64,000 nt of DNA from Calditrichia bacterium (GTDB lineage Bacteria > Calditrichota > Calditrichia > RBG-13-44-9 > J075): the NCBI GenBank assembly GCA_028284445.1, contig JANQRS010000018.1:126001-190000 (forward strand), read 5' to 3'. The notes beneath the pieces were generated by a model. The model was given only the letters and a program-made list of their open reading frames with translations, searched no databases and was not told the origin of the DNA. Shown here piece by piece: positions 46,649 through 57,079 of the stretch (positions are counted from its first letter, which is position 1; every line of letters begins with the position of its first letter). Position numbers and translations under genes: made by a program.

Positions 46649-49642
46649 TTAGGGAGCTTCCAGTTCCGAAAACAAGCGTTGGTACCGCCCATAGACATCT
46701 TCGCCCGGTTTTTGATCGCCGCGATTGATAATGCCATACAGATAGGAGATTTGGTCGATTAGCTTCGGCAGGGTGTAGAATCCTTCATCACGCACCAGCC
46801 TATCCAATTGAGCCTTGAGAATGCGATGTTCGTCTCCGTCTTTTTCCGGCAGCGCTTCCAACTGCGTCTGGAGCCGGGCAGCCTTGCGTTTTGCAGCAGA
46901 GTGTAAATCAACTATTTGCAAAAGGAGACGCTCTTGCTCAACAACATCAGCTTCAGAGACACCGGAAACAACCACTCTTGGATCCATAGCTAATTTGAAA
47001 GCCTGTTCAAATATTTTGCCGTCGCTATGCAATCGCACCCGGTAATTGCCGGGAGCAGCATACGGTCCACGGCGATATCGGCGGTTCTCGTCAGCATCCC
47101 AGGCACCGCGATGCCGCATATCCCAGCGAAAACGATTCAGTCCTGGAAAAGCCGTCAGAGAAGCGGTTACAGCCGGCGTAATTTCATTGGTCGACATATC
47201 AAATCCGGATTCCTCTTCCTGCGGACCGGCGCCGTTGCGAAAGCTTCGAATAACCTGTCCATTGTCATTGAGGATGTCCAGCTGCACCAGGGTATCGGCG
47301 CCTGCCGGCAACCGATAGGTGATCAGCACACCCGGCGGCGGATAATCAGCAACGCCGGAAGATTCACCAATTCCGCCAATCGGGGAATAGCGATAGCGAA
47401 TGGTTTCGCGCGGCGCAAATAGCCAGGCCTCGCTTGCAGTCGCAGCTGTTTTCTTATCATGAAAAAGGCTGATGTCATCTAGTATCCAAAATCCCCGCCC
47501 CATCGTCGATAAAACCACATCCTTGCGATGTACCTTAAGGTCAGTAATCGGCGTTACCGGCAGATTTTGCTGAAACGATTGCCAATTCGCACCATCATCG
47601 AAGGAAACAAAGAGACCAAACTCAGTTCCGGCATATAGCAGTTCGGGCTGATCCGGATCTTCGCGAACCACGCGCACCGGATAATCCGCAGGGATGCCGT
47701 TTTTACCGTTGGTCAAACGCATCCACTTCTTGCCGTAATCTTCCGTCTTATAGAGGTAAGGTTGCCAGTCGCCCAATTGGTATCGCAAGACGGCGATGTA
47801 TGCCTTGCCTTTCTGGTGCCGTGACGGCTCCACGGCATCTACTCTCCCGCCCGGCGGTAGGTCAGACGGCGTTACCTTCTGCCAATTTTCACCATTGTCG
47901 CGGGTAACGTGCACCGGGCCATCGTTGGCGCCCACCCATATTACTCCTGGCTCAAGCGACGATTCCCTAAGTGAATAGATGGCGCTGTAAAATTCTTCAC
48001 CGGTGATATCACGGGTAATGGGTGATCCCGAGATCACCTGTTTGTCGGCTTCAAACGCGGTCAAATCCGGCGAGATAATTTCCCAGCTGCGCCCCTCATC
48101 GCGTGTGCGGTGCACATATTGCGATGCGTGATAAATCACCTGCGGATCGTGGGGAGAAATATGAATTGGGCTTACCCGCTGAAAGCGAAAGCGCAAGTCG
48201 CGGGGATTGTGTCCATACATATAGGCAGCGCCAACATCGTAGCGCATTTCCCGTCCGGTCAGCTTGTTAAACACGCTGAAGCGTCCCTTACAGTTGCTGT
48301 AGACGATATGCGGCTTCTGTGGATGGGGGACAGCGGGACCGGTTTCGCAGCCACCGGTATCCATCATATACCCGAGTGCCTCGGCCTGATGTGCATGAGG
48401 TGGCAGACTCGGCAAGGAAATCGTGCTATAATTGTCCTGCTGTCCACCGTAAACCCAGTATGGGTATTGCTCATCAACCTCTACCTGGTAGATCTCCGCC
48501 GTCGGCTGATTGAGCTGGGTACTCCAGGTTTTGCCCCCGTTGTGCGTAACATTGGCTCCGCCGTCATTGCTTTGGATGAAGAGATTCGGATTATCAGGAT
48601 TGATCCACATATCATGGTTATCAATATGCGGCGTCGAGCGCCTTTCCCAGTTCTTTCCCCCATCGACGGATTTAAGGAATCGTCCGCTGTTCACATATAC
48701 CACATCGGCATTGGTGGGATCGGCGTCTACATTTATATAGTAGAATGCCCGCCGAACCAAATCAGTCTTTTTGGACACATGGCGAAAAGATTGTCCCTTA
48801 TCATCCGAGCGATACAGCCCTGCCTCCGGCGAATGCGCTTCAACCAGGGCGTAAAGCCGCTGCGGATCAGCAGCGCTGACCGCTAAATCAATTTTGCCGG
48901 CAAAGTCAGGCAAGCCTTTTCCGGCTTTTTGCCAGGTATCGCCCCCATCGACGGATTTAAAGACGCCGTTTTCATATCCGCCACTGAGGATCGTCCAGGG
49001 CTTTCGCTCCGTTCGCCAGGCCGAGGCATACATAGTGGAAGGATTCCCAGGCATGAATTCGAAATCGGTAAAGCCGGTGGTATCGGAAAGGAAAAGTACT
49101 TTCTCCCAATCACGGCCACCGTTCTTGCTGCGAAAGACACCGCGCATAGGATTGGCCTGGAAGGCCTGTCCGATAGCAGCAACAAATACCACGTCCGGAT
49201 TTTCCGGGTGAATTTCGACCGCGCCTATTTGCCCTGCCATTTTTAATCCAACATGCTGCCATGATTTGCCGGCATCTGTCGACTTATACACGCCTTTACC
49301 GGTGATGATATTGCTTCTGAGGCCGTCGCTACCGGTACCAACGTAGACGATATTCTGATCGCTGGCGGCAATCCGGATCGCACCAATGGAGGGGGTATGT
49401 AAATAACCATCGGAGACATTTTGCCAGGTGGTACCATAATCGGTGGTTTTCCAGACACCACCGCCTGTGGCGCCCATAAAAAAGGTTCCGGGCGCATCAG
49501 CCGTTCCGGCAACAGCGGTGACACGGCCGCCACGGGTTGGTCCAAGCGTGCGGAATTTCAGGGCATCAAATTGGGATTGCGCTGTTAAGTCGCAGACGAG
49601 CAGGATCAGACCGAACAGAGCGGACAATATCGATATTCTCAT
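46649..49642 (-). CDS. Secreted BNR/sortilin-like propeller protein
   Basis: 997 residues with a signal peptide (about 1-21, ending 'CDLTAQ'). Residues about 30-740 contain many BNR/Asp-box repeats ('S.DGG..W.K', for example 'KSTDAGKSWQHVG', 'RSKNGGRDWEKVL', 'KSVDGGDTWQKAG'), forming two propellers of the VPS10/sortilin or 'photosystem II stability factor-like' kind. The C-terminal 250 residues hold an FlgD-like/Ig-like domain ('GADTLVQLDILNDNGQVIRS') and a helical tail (about 890-990). Some relatives are called glycosyl hydrolases because of Asp boxes, but no sialidase catalytic residues are apparent. It probably binds ligands outside the cell. Confidence 0.9.
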   Translation of the reverse strand: MRISILSALFGLILLVCDLTAQSQFDALKFRTLGPTRGGRVTAVAGTADAPGTFFMGATGGGVWKTTDYGTTWQNVSDGYLHTPSIGAIRIAASDQNIVYVGTGSDGLRSNIITGKGVYKSTDAGKSWQHVGLKMAGQIGAVEIHPENPDVVFVAAIGQAFQANPMRGVFRSKNGGRDWEKVLFLSDTTGFTDFEFMPGNPSTMYASAWRTERKPWTILSGGYENGVFKSVDGGDTWQKAGKGLPDFAGKIDLAVSAADPQRLYALVEAHSPEAGLYRSDDKGQSFRHVSKKTDLVRRAFYYINVDADPTNADVVYVNSGRFLKSVDGGKNWERRSTPHIDNHDMWINPDNPNLFIQSNDGGANVTHNGGKTWSTQLNQPTAEIYQVEVDEQYPYWVYGGQQDNYSTISLPSLPPHAHQAEALGYMMDTGGCETGPAVPHPQKPHIVYSNCKGRFSVFNKLTGREMRYDVGAAYMYGHNPRDLRFRFQRVSPIHISPHDPQVIYHASQYVHRTRDEGRSWEIISPDLTAFEADKQVISGSPITRDITGEEFYSAIYSLRESSLEPGVIWVGANDGPVHVTRDNGENWQKVTPSDLPPGGRVDAVEPSRHQKGKAYIAVLRYQLGDWQPYLYKTEDYGKKWMRLTNGKNGIPADYPVRVVREDPDQPELLYAGTEFGLFVSFDDGANWQSFQQNLPVTPITDLKVHRKDVVLSTMGRGFWILDDISLFHDKKTAATASEAWLFAPRETIRYRYSPIGGIGESSGVADYPPPGVLITYRLPAGADTLVQLDILNDNGQVIRSFRNGAGPQEEESGFDMSTNEITPAVTASLTAFPGLNRFRWDMRHRGAWDADENRRYRRGPYAAPGNYRVRLHSDGKIFEQAFKLAMDPRVVVSGVSEADVVEQERLLLQIVDLHSAAKRKAARLQTQLEALPEKDGDEHRILKAQLDRLVRDEGFYTLPKLIDQISYLYGIINRGDQKPGEDVYGRYQRLFSELEAP

Positions 49643-49787
49643 GATGACTCACTTTTTCGTAAGAGATAAACAAACGCGGCAGATGATATATCACTGCCGC
49701 GAAAGTAGAGAATACGGAAAATGCGGAGAATGTCGAAACGATTTTTAGCAGGGAATTGTGCGAAAATTGCACGTTTCTGCAAGGAAT

Positions 49788-50141
49788 TTAGCTACCGGTC
49801 GTCAAAATTTCAGCACGGAGCGCGATAAAGAGAGTACCATGCATATGACCGAACAGCTCAACCGTGCCGGCGTTCATAATTTCATCACCGACGCCTTTAT
49901 TGATGCTGATTTTGGCTTCAGCATTGTGCTTATCGCGGCAATAAAAGACAACTATTTTACCACTGGCATCGCGCTCAAAGCCTTTTTCAGCAAGGACGCG
50001 AGCATTCATAGTCTGATTTATTTCACCGGATGCCCGTACGGTCGCAAACGACCCTAATTCGTCGGTCGGGAGCAGCAAAAAGATTGCATAACCGGCCAGG
50101 ACTGCGAAAAACGGAAGGAAGAGTTTTGCTTGCTTTTTCAT
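49788..50141 (-). CDS. Small membrane-anchored OB-fold-like protein (CcmE-like?)
   Basis: 117 residues from the ATG at 50141; the frame is open for 41 codons upstream but that stretch has no coding character. One membrane segment or signal (about 5-24, 'KLFLPFFAVLAGYAIFLLLP') is followed by a beta-rich domain: 'TVRASGEINQTMNARVL', 'GKIVVFYCRD', 'AKISINKGV', 'TVELFGHMHGTLFIA', 'EIL'. Size and strand order resemble the heme chaperone CcmE, but the heme-binding His and its C-terminal motif are absent and no ccm genes are nearby, so it may be an OB-fold protein of other function. Confidence 0.6.
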   Translation of the reverse strand: MKKQAKLFLPFFAVLAGYAIFLLLPTDELGSFATVRASGEINQTMNARVLAEKGFERDASGKIVVFYCRDKHNAEAKISINKGVGDEIMNAGTVELFGHMHGTLFIALRAEILTTGS

Positions 50142-50350
50142 AATTTCAACGCTGATTTTTGTTTTTGTCCGACATCTGGCTGCAAGATGCTTGCCATTTC
50201 TACAAAGAATTTCGCAGGCCAATATAAATAATTGAGATTCTAAATTGCAAAGGACAAATTGCAAATCTAGCCGGTGTTGGATATTTGATGCTTGATGGCG
50301 GATGGCATCCCTCTAAAGGATGGCATCCGTTGCAGTAGCGAATAGGAATT

Positions 50351-50383
50351 AGAAAAGGCATATCTATTAGACATGCCTTTTCT
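50351..50383 (-). terminator. Terminator of the patatin-like gene
   Basis: AGAAAAGGCAT (50351-50361) and ATGCCTTTTCT (50373-50383) pair perfectly with an 11-base loop, and the minus strand then runs into a T-rich segment. It lies 8 bp after the stop. The 70 bp beyond carry two copies of GGATGGCATCC (50300-50310 and 50318-50328). Confidence 0.88.
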
Positions 50384-50390
50384 GTGCGCA

Positions 50391-52853
50391 TCATAAATTC
50401 AGCGCTTCGATAAAATGGTTTGTCGCAAACGAGAAACCCAGATGGAATTGGGTATCGCGAAGTCGATATTTATACTGCTGCAGCCATTGGAAGCGGAAAT
50501 CCAGCAGCAAAATTCGCAATGAGACAGCCGCATACCCATTTTGGTCCCATCGGAATTTACCAAACTTAGCAAACTGATAACCAGCCTCCGGAACCAGCTT
50601 GACAAACGTAAAGTGCGGATATGATAAGCGCGTCATGAGGCCCAGACGACCATGCAAATCAAATTCGGAGACCGGGCTAAGCAGATCAGTCACCAAATAA
50701 GTCTCGTGAATCAGCCCGCGCAGCATCCATTTCTTAAAATCAACCTGCCCCGCATCATTAAAATGCTCATAATGCCGCGCCCATAAATCCTTCGAGTTGA
50801 ACGGATTCACTCTCACCCCCAGGGCCAGTGACTTCGGACTTTGAAAGTTAAACGCCAGGTGATAGCGGAAAACCTGATTGAGATGAAACAAATTGCGGTC
50901 CAGATATCCTTTTGCAAATTCACTTAGACCGGCTCGCACAAAGACATTTCCATTCACCTGCGATCGCGCAAAGAATCTCAGTCTCTTAGCAAGTTGGTTA
51001 CGCAGTCCTCGACGGGCTTTTTTTCCCTTAAAGCTTCGCTCATAGTGATTATAGAGTGATGTCGCCCCGTAGCGAAAGAAGGGTAGAGCGGACAATAAAC
51101 TTTCCGTCATATCTTTAACCTCATCTTCTGCTATCAGCTCAGACCTCGGCAACTGCAGATTGAAGAGCCTTCGCAACAATTGCTGGCCCGTATATTGTCC
51201 AACTACAAAGTCGTGTTTACGTAAATCAGAATTGAGGAAACCACCGAACCCAAACAAACTGCTGCCTGCCAGATTAAACTCGCCCTTACTCACCGGGACA
51301 AAACGACGGGCAGGGTTCAGACCGTTCAAAAGCACCAATTCCATAACCAATCTGTCCTGAAGCGAATTCCCTCTTTCGCGACGAATACTATCTACCGCTG
51401 TTTCGCCTGTCCAGGTACCAGGCCCTTTAGCGGGCTTCGGCAAGACTCCCTCGATATATGGCTGCAAGAATGCATCGATATTTGTGCTATCGGAGCGCGG
51501 TAAAGATGTCAATTGAACCAATGGTAATGATGATGGATTCGTCGATACCAATGGCACAGGTTCTAACGTATTTGCAGGTTCCGCTCGTTTGTCCTCATTT
51601 ATTGCCTGCAGCACCTTTAGCATTGTTTGGATAGAATCTATCCTCTGGCTGTCGAGCTCTATCTGATAAACTGATTTATAGAGGTTTACAAAATTCTCGC
51701 TCGAGCGGCGATTCTCTTCGAGAAAATTTGCTAAATCGCCACTGCCGGCAGTTTTCAAACCCATGTCAAAAATCTTACCGACATAGTCATTTAATTTATC
51801 TTTCAATACGCGTGAAGTAGTGACCTCTCCGACACGACTCGTATCTCGCCGAACGGCTTGCAGATCTTCTGTTTTGATATTCGGCGCCAAGAGAAAGAAG
51901 AGACGCTGTGGGCGATCCGCTCCCGCCTTCTTATCGATTTGATTGGCCATCTGAAGCGCAATATGCAATGGTTGGTTATTGAAAAACCCGCCGTCTACAT
52001 ACTTTACGGACATGGAATCAAGAGATTCTGTGATGACAGAACGCCGCCTGTATTCCTGTGCGTAGCGCGTCAGTGTTCGAGGTGGAAAGACAAATGGAAA
52101 TGAACCGGAGGCAATAGCAGCGTTCACCGGATCGCGCCAGTTCCGAACTGCTGCGGCCTCATCTTGCAAGGCCTCGAGATTGTCATCCACTCGTTGACAG
52201 CCATCCTTGTCTATTTTGAAATAGATTTGATCTTTATGAAAAGTATATACGGCCCTACTGGTATCATGAGTGGCCAGAGCGGTATTCAGGCCTTCCATAT
52301 TTGCCAGGGTCATCCCAATGTATAGCTCTTGATCTATATAATCCGGGAACTGATGTCCGATCTGATCAGAAAAAATATTATCGCGAAGTTTATCCAGAAA
52401 AGCAGTATCTAATAGAAATGAATTGTCTTTAATCCACTCGGTTTCATGTGGTAGGAACTTCAAAATTTCCAGGCTATCTACCCAGACATCATAAAACCGG
52501 CCGTTACGAGCGAATTTGTCATTTGGCGCCAGAGCGTTTATGGAGTCATTACTACAACGATGTCCCGACTCTGACAGCAGTTCATGCGCCAAGAGGGCAA
52601 TATTGATACTACCAGCTGAAGCGCCGGCGAGAATATCAATAACATATTTGCGCCCATCAACCACATTATTCCTGCATTTTAGTTGATGAACAACTTCAGC
52701 CAGCACCCCGGCTTCAAAAGCCCCGAGAGATACTGCTCCGGCAACAACAATGGCAACCCGAACTTCTGTTGTGTCGCTGCATTCATCAGCCTTTAGCTCT
52801 CCTGTCACGACCACTAAAAGCGTTAATAGAATCCGTAAATATTTCGATGACAT
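50391..52853 (-). CDS. Exported patatin-like phospholipase with C-terminal beta-rich domain
   Basis: 820 residues. Signal peptide (about 1-22). The patatin domain has an oxyanion loop 'GAVSLGAFEAG' (39-49), nucleophile Ser79 in 'GASAG' (77-81) and Asp287 in 'DGG' (287-289), so the Ser-Asp dyad is complete. A helical linker follows (about 370-440). The last 300 residues are beta-strand-like with alternating aromatics and end in 'FIEALNL', suggesting an outer-membrane barrel as in PlpD-type (type Vd) phospholipases, though no POTRA domain is evident. GGAGG precedes the ATG. It likely hydrolyses phospholipids at the cell surface or outside the cell. Confidence 0.9.
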   Translation of the reverse strand: MSSKYLRILLTLLVVVTGELKADECSDTTEVRVAIVVAGAVSLGAFEAGVLAEVVHQLKCRNNVVDGRKYVIDILAGASAGSINIALLAHELLSESGHRCSNDSINALAPNDKFARNGRFYDVWVDSLEILKFLPHETEWIKDNSFLLDTAFLDKLRDNIFSDQIGHQFPDYIDQELYIGMTLANMEGLNTALATHDTSRAVYTFHKDQIYFKIDKDGCQRVDDNLEALQDEAAAVRNWRDPVNAAIASGSFPFVFPPRTLTRYAQEYRRRSVITESLDSMSVKYVDGGFFNNQPLHIALQMANQIDKKAGADRPQRLFFLLAPNIKTEDLQAVRRDTSRVGEVTTSRVLKDKLNDYVGKIFDMGLKTAGSGDLANFLEENRRSSENFVNLYKSVYQIELDSQRIDSIQTMLKVLQAINEDKRAEPANTLEPVPLVSTNPSSLPLVQLTSLPRSDSTNIDAFLQPYIEGVLPKPAKGPGTWTGETAVDSIRRERGNSLQDRLVMELVLLNGLNPARRFVPVSKGEFNLAGSSLFGFGGFLNSDLRKHDFVVGQYTGQQLLRRLFNLQLPRSELIAEDEVKDMTESLLSALPFFRYGATSLYNHYERSFKGKKARRGLRNQLAKRLRFFARSQVNGNVFVRAGLSEFAKGYLDRNLFHLNQVFRYHLAFNFQSPKSLALGVRVNPFNSKDLWARHYEHFNDAGQVDFKKWMLRGLIHETYLVTDLLSPVSEFDLHGRLGLMTRLSYPHFTFVKLVPEAGYQFAKFGKFRWDQNGYAAVSLRILLLDFRFQWLQQYKYRLRDTQFHLGFSFATNHFIEALNL

Positions 52854-53066
52854 GTCCTTTCCTCCACGATTTTACTCTCCACAATTGAAGAGGCTGCAGT
52901 ACGAGGAAAGTCTTATTTTTCAGGGCGAATTTCTTATGTTTCCTGTGCGGTCAAATGCGGGAATTAGAGATCACACTTCTATAAATTATTGATACTCCTC
53001 TTTTTGAATCCCGAAGCTATACTGACAATAAATCAAAACATGGCTGCTTTTGTAGTAAAGAGATTA

Positions 53067-56000
53067 CTATGCCGGTTGATATTTAAGTATTAGTTCACTT
53101 ATCGTACGTTTAAGGTCGTTTATTGGCAAAATCGGTATGCCAAATCCAACGCTGTAAAGCTTTTCAAGCTGTTCAGTGTTCTTAGGCTGAGCAAACGTTG
53201 AAATTTCTTTTTCAGCAAGAGCTAGAATTGCTATGTAGGCCAAAAGGCGACTCTTTCGATCTTCAAGTTCGTCTCGCTGAAAATATTTTTTAACTTTAGA
53301 AACAACAAGTCCGGCATCAGCTTTTAAGCCATCAAGTTCCTCTCCGTTTAGTAGACCATTAGTGTATGCAGAATCTAACTTTTCTATTCGATCTAGATAG
53401 AATAAATCGTGGTTGGAGTTTGGTAATAAAGAATTGACAATATACCTTTCGCACTTCCTGATAATATCTCTTGGCACACCAAATGAGAGAAATCCCAGAA
53501 TAATTGAATGATCGTCATCGATATCCGTTTCTAATTGCGTAGTCATGTATTCTTTGACAATTTCGTTGGCAGTCGCTATATCGACCGATTCTATATACAC
53601 AATATGATCGAATGAGCTATCAAATTCGTTTTTTCCGGCAATGCTGCCTAAAGTAAATGACATTAATGCATCTTCAGAAATGGAAAGAAAGTATCGAACA
53701 CCATCAATATCAAATATTGATTTGATATTTCTGATAAACTCACGCAATTCGGTATCATTAGTTATCTTATCAAGCTCATCAATACAAACAACAATGCCTT
53801 TAAAATTAGCACCAAGTGCGCCATGCCGAAGGCGGTAAACTATTTCTTTCGCATATTGCCGATATGCGTCAATAAGACTTATAAGTGTTTTCCCAGATAC
53901 ATTTGTATATGGGTCTTTACCAATTCTCCATACGAGTGTCCAAGCTATTACCAGCACTATCAATGTAAATAATTGTTCCGCTAAGCTTGGCAGTAATCCG
54001 GCCATGAGATTACTGAAAAAACCTGAAGGGGAGGTATAAAATATAACTTGGGTGAGGAAAAACAAGGCGGTTACGCCAATCAATATCAGGAAGACCAAGC
54101 GAACAACTTTTGTCGACACACGAGTGGGAATTTCTGTATCAATTCCGTTTCTATTTCGAAGGAATTTTAGAACATTTCGTGTCGTCATCAGCAACATCGA
54201 CGTTTGATATTGTTCTTTCCTATCACTGCCGAATTGGTTGGCAATATCAAGAGGTTGCAGTTTCAAATAACTGACAATCATCAAAGATCCTGATAATGTA
54301 AGTAGCAATAAAACTGGCCCCCAAATTAAAAGAGCTTGACCTTCAAAAATCAGGATGGGTAAAAGAACCGACATAAGGCCTAGAATTAGAATTACCCGCA
54401 CTAATTCACTAAAACTTGCTTTCTCAAGCCTACGTGTTGTGAGAGATTTTCCGCCGGCAAAAACAGAAATTCTATTTTCAACAGCGAGAGCAAGTCTTTC
54501 CAAAATTGAAGTCACAAAATCTTCTTGTGAATATCTTGTTGGGCAGTCAATCCAGATGCCAATATTGTTTTTGTCATCCCTTGAATAGATTTCTCGCAGA
54601 AGCCGTGATTTACCAGATCCTCGTCGGCCCGTAATCGCAATAGTGCTTCTATTTTTTTTACAAAGCAAAGAGATTCGCTCCAGAGAACTTTCCCTTCCAG
54701 CAAGTTTCACTAATTCTTCTGAGTAAGGTTTAAAATCGGAATCTCGATACTCTTGATGTATGCTTTCCAATAATTGCTCTCGCGTTAAGAGGCGTTTAGA
54801 AAGAACAATACCAAGATAGGCGCTGAGAAAGAATAATGGAGCAAAGAGAGCAATTGACGAGACAAGTCCTAGAAAACTATTAATAGATTTGGCTTTATAA
54901 ACAATCCCTTCAAAGGTATTTAAACCGAACGGGCCTTCAAAGCGATATACATTAATAGCTAAGTGATGAAGGAAGTTGGCTTGATCTTCTGGCTCTAATG
55001 TCAAATATGCCTCAATACTCTCTAGTGGGACTCGTAAAGTCCGACCGGACGCATTTCCATGACTCTGGTGTAGATAAAAATAGGTTATAGGATCTGCAAT
55101 AATTTTGAAGAACTCAAATTGATCTTTGGTTGATAGATCCTCATACAAATCCGCGAGAAAGGCTAATAAGTCGCTCGAAAACAGGTATCGAATATCCAGA
55201 TCCTTGCCGGTGATTTTCATGTGCTTAAAAAGTAAAGGGTCGAAGCGACGGTTGACTTGCTTTGCATACTTTTTGGCAATAAGAAAGACAGAATCCTGTT
55301 TGGATAATTTCTCGCTATTGTTGTCACGAATCTTTTCTATCATTGAAGCGAGTTTACGGTAGGGATAAAATTCTTTCGAGTTGTCGACCGGTTCAAAATC
55401 TATACCATTAAGGTTTTGTAGTGCTTGAACCAATTCGGTTATTTCTTCTGGCTTAAGATCTGTAGTATAATATTTAAATGCCTCTTGAGAATTGTTTTCC
55501 AATTCAAAAAAACGATCTACAAATAGACCAACATTACTATTCTCAGATGAGGCAATTTCAATAACGGCTTGTTTATAATTCTCATATGCAATGAACAATT
55601 CAAGTATCAGAGGCAATGCAAGTTCGTTTCTGAAAGAAATATCATAGTTCTCAAAATCCTTATCAGGATAGACATTGAAAAATACCGGCTTCTCAGCTGG
55701 CGTGAAGAAATCACGGAATACTTCGGCTGGGTTCTTATCTTTATCAACGAACTGATTGATTATATCCTTTGAATAAGGGAAACTATAGAGAAGATATGTC
55801 CGCAGTTCATCTGAAAAATTGGAAAATGCAGTAAATACCCTGCTGTTAGATAAGTTGATTAGACGATCTTTTGGTGTTGAGCCAGTTAAAACAATGGATT
55901 GAGGGTCATTGTCTTTTGAGGTTGGATGGACCCAATCTAGTCTAGAGGCTAGATAATTCTGCTTCTCACTAAGATTCAAGTCTTCAAAACTGCTCAAAAT

Positions 56001-56909
56001 ATCAAAGAGAACCCGAAATTGCCGCGTGTAAACATCCGTTCTACCTCTAGACCGAGGACGAAAATCTTCATTAGTGGGGGTGTTAACGTATGCTTCCGCA
56101 TTCAGGTACGTCCGGAGGCCCGAAAGATATTGCTCCGAGTAATATGAGGACAAGTTAATTTCCGAAAAAATCTGATAAGCTTGTTCATATACATTCTGAT
56201 CTTCCAACAATGAAACTAAAGTCGTGTCAAAACTGTCAGATAACCGCTTGGGAATCCTTTCGTCATGATCAAAACTTTGATAAAAAGAAGTGCTTTGGGC
56301 CAAAATCGCAATAAATATTGGAACCAGAAAAAAAACAATCGCTGGTTTTATTGATAAACTGGAGAAGAAGCTTATCAACGAACCTCGATATTTATAATTG
56401 AATAACATTGAGATAATTATTACAAGAACCATTAGCGGAAGAAATAGTTGTAAACTTTCTTCCGCATTCGGAACGCCCCAAACGTTGAATGGTCCTCGAG
56501 GCGAAAACGACAAGACAAAAAAACTGCTGAAAGTAAGTAAAAGAAGCCCATTCTTCATCACTGAATAATACCACGAAGCAAGCCCCCAAATAGGTATCAG
56601 AAGGATTACGAAGCCAACCAGAGTTAATGAGGATTTATCATTACTAATACTCGTGTCTGCTGGTAATATTGAATAGGCAATAATGGTCGTTAAAATGGCT
56701 GAAAGTATGAGAGTTAGGCTCAGATCATGGACATTGCGATTCCTGTCTCCAGTCTTGAAGAAATGCAAGATTTCTTGTTTCTGTATGACATTTTCTGGCT
56801 TCGAATTTTCCTTAGCGAACTTCTTATATTTTTCTATAATTGCAAGAAACAGAGAGATACATGTAAGGAGCCCAATTGCCAACTGTATTGTTGAATTTAG
56901 TGAATCCAT
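53067..56909 (-). CDS. Large membrane KAP-type P-loop NTPase with predicted extracytoplasmic domain
   Basis: 1280 residues from the ATG at 56909, which has AAGGGA 6 nt upstream; an ATG 24 bp earlier lacks one. Six membrane helices lie at about 5-205. A soluble region of about 470 residues (about 210-678) follows, then one helix (about 680-704), a short linker and the P-loop NTPase: Walker A 'GRRGSGKS' (761-768), Walker B 'IVVCIDELDK' (1039-1048). Two hairpins of membrane helices (about 835-880 and 935-994) are inserted between Walker A and B, the mark of KAP NTPases. If the ATPase is cytoplasmic, the 470-residue region is extracytoplasmic. KAP proteins include membrane-signalling and phage-exclusion members. 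Base composition is A/T-rich compared with neighbours, suggesting acquisition. No enzyme or partner gene is adjacent; an eroded transposase lies upstream. Confidence 0.82.
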   Translation of the reverse strand: MDSLNSTIQLAIGLLTCISLFLAIIEKYKKFAKENSKPENVIQKQEILHFFKTGDRNRNVHDLSLTLILSAILTTIIAYSILPADTSISNDKSSLTLVGFVILLIPIWGLASWYYSVMKNGLLLLTFSSFFVLSFSPRGPFNVWGVPNAEESLQLFLPLMVLVIIISMLFNYKYRGSLISFFSSLSIKPAIVFFLVPIFIAILAQSTSFYQSFDHDERIPKRLSDSFDTTLVSLLEDQNVYEQAYQIFSEINLSSYYSEQYLSGLRTYLNAEAYVNTPTNEDFRPRSRGRTDVYTRQFRVLFDILSSFEDLNLSEKQNYLASRLDWVHPTSKDNDPQSIVLTGSTPKDRLINLSNSRVFTAFSNFSDELRTYLLYSFPYSKDIINQFVDKDKNPAEVFRDFFTPAEKPVFFNVYPDKDFENYDISFRNELALPLILELFIAYENYKQAVIEIASSENSNVGLFVDRFFELENNSQEAFKYYTTDLKPEEITELVQALQNLNGIDFEPVDNSKEFYPYRKLASMIEKIRDNNSEKLSKQDSVFLIAKKYAKQVNRRFDPLLFKHMKITGKDLDIRYLFSSDLLAFLADLYEDLSTKDQFEFFKIIADPITYFYLHQSHGNASGRTLRVPLESIEAYLTLEPEDQANFLHHLAINVYRFEGPFGLNTFEGIVYKAKSINSFLGLVSSIALFAPLFFLSAYLGIVLSKRLLTREQLLESIHQEYRDSDFKPYSEELVKLAGRESSLERISLLCKKNRSTIAITGRRGSGKSRLLREIYSRDDKNNIGIWIDCPTRYSQEDFVTSILERLALAVENRISVFAGGKSLTTRRLEKASFSELVRVILILGLMSVLLPILIFEGQALLIWGPVLLLLTLSGSLMIVSYLKLQPLDIANQFGSDRKEQYQTSMLLMTTRNVLKFLRNRNGIDTEIPTRVSTKVVRLVFLILIGVTALFFLTQVIFYTSPSGFFSNLMAGLLPSLAEQLFTLIVLVIAWTLVWRIGKDPYTNVSGKTLISLIDAYRQYAKEIVYRLRHGALGANFKGIVVCIDELDKITNDTELREFIRNIKSIFDIDGVRYFLSISEDALMSFTLGSIAGKNEFDSSFDHIVYIESVDIATANEIVKEYMTTQLETDIDDDHSIILGFLSFGVPRDIIRKCERYIVNSLLPNSNHDLFYLDRIEKLDSAYTNGLLNGEELDGLKADAGLVVSKVKKYFQRDELEDRKSRLLAYIAILALAEKEISTFAQPKNTEQLEKLYSVGFGIPILPINDLKRTISELILKYQPA

Positions 56910-57079
56910 AGATGTTCCCTTTTCAAGATCCATGTTGTGATGATTATATTTAACCTCTTACAAGCGGAGTATTCGAGAAGAGCCCTCGCGCTGCTTCCTA
57001 TATACTAAAGAATATAGCTTAATTGATAAATTTGCAAAAAGATATTGTTCTCTTTTCTTCTAAAGAGATATTTCAGGGT

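Noticed and set aside
46649..49642. Sialidase
   Set aside because: Asp boxes are present but sialidase catalytic residues are not; the repeats fit a sortilin/BNR propeller better.
50391..52853. Patatin gene as a CapV-type CBASS effector
   Set aside because: It is exported, 820 residues long with a barrel-like C-terminus, and no cyclase gene is adjacent.
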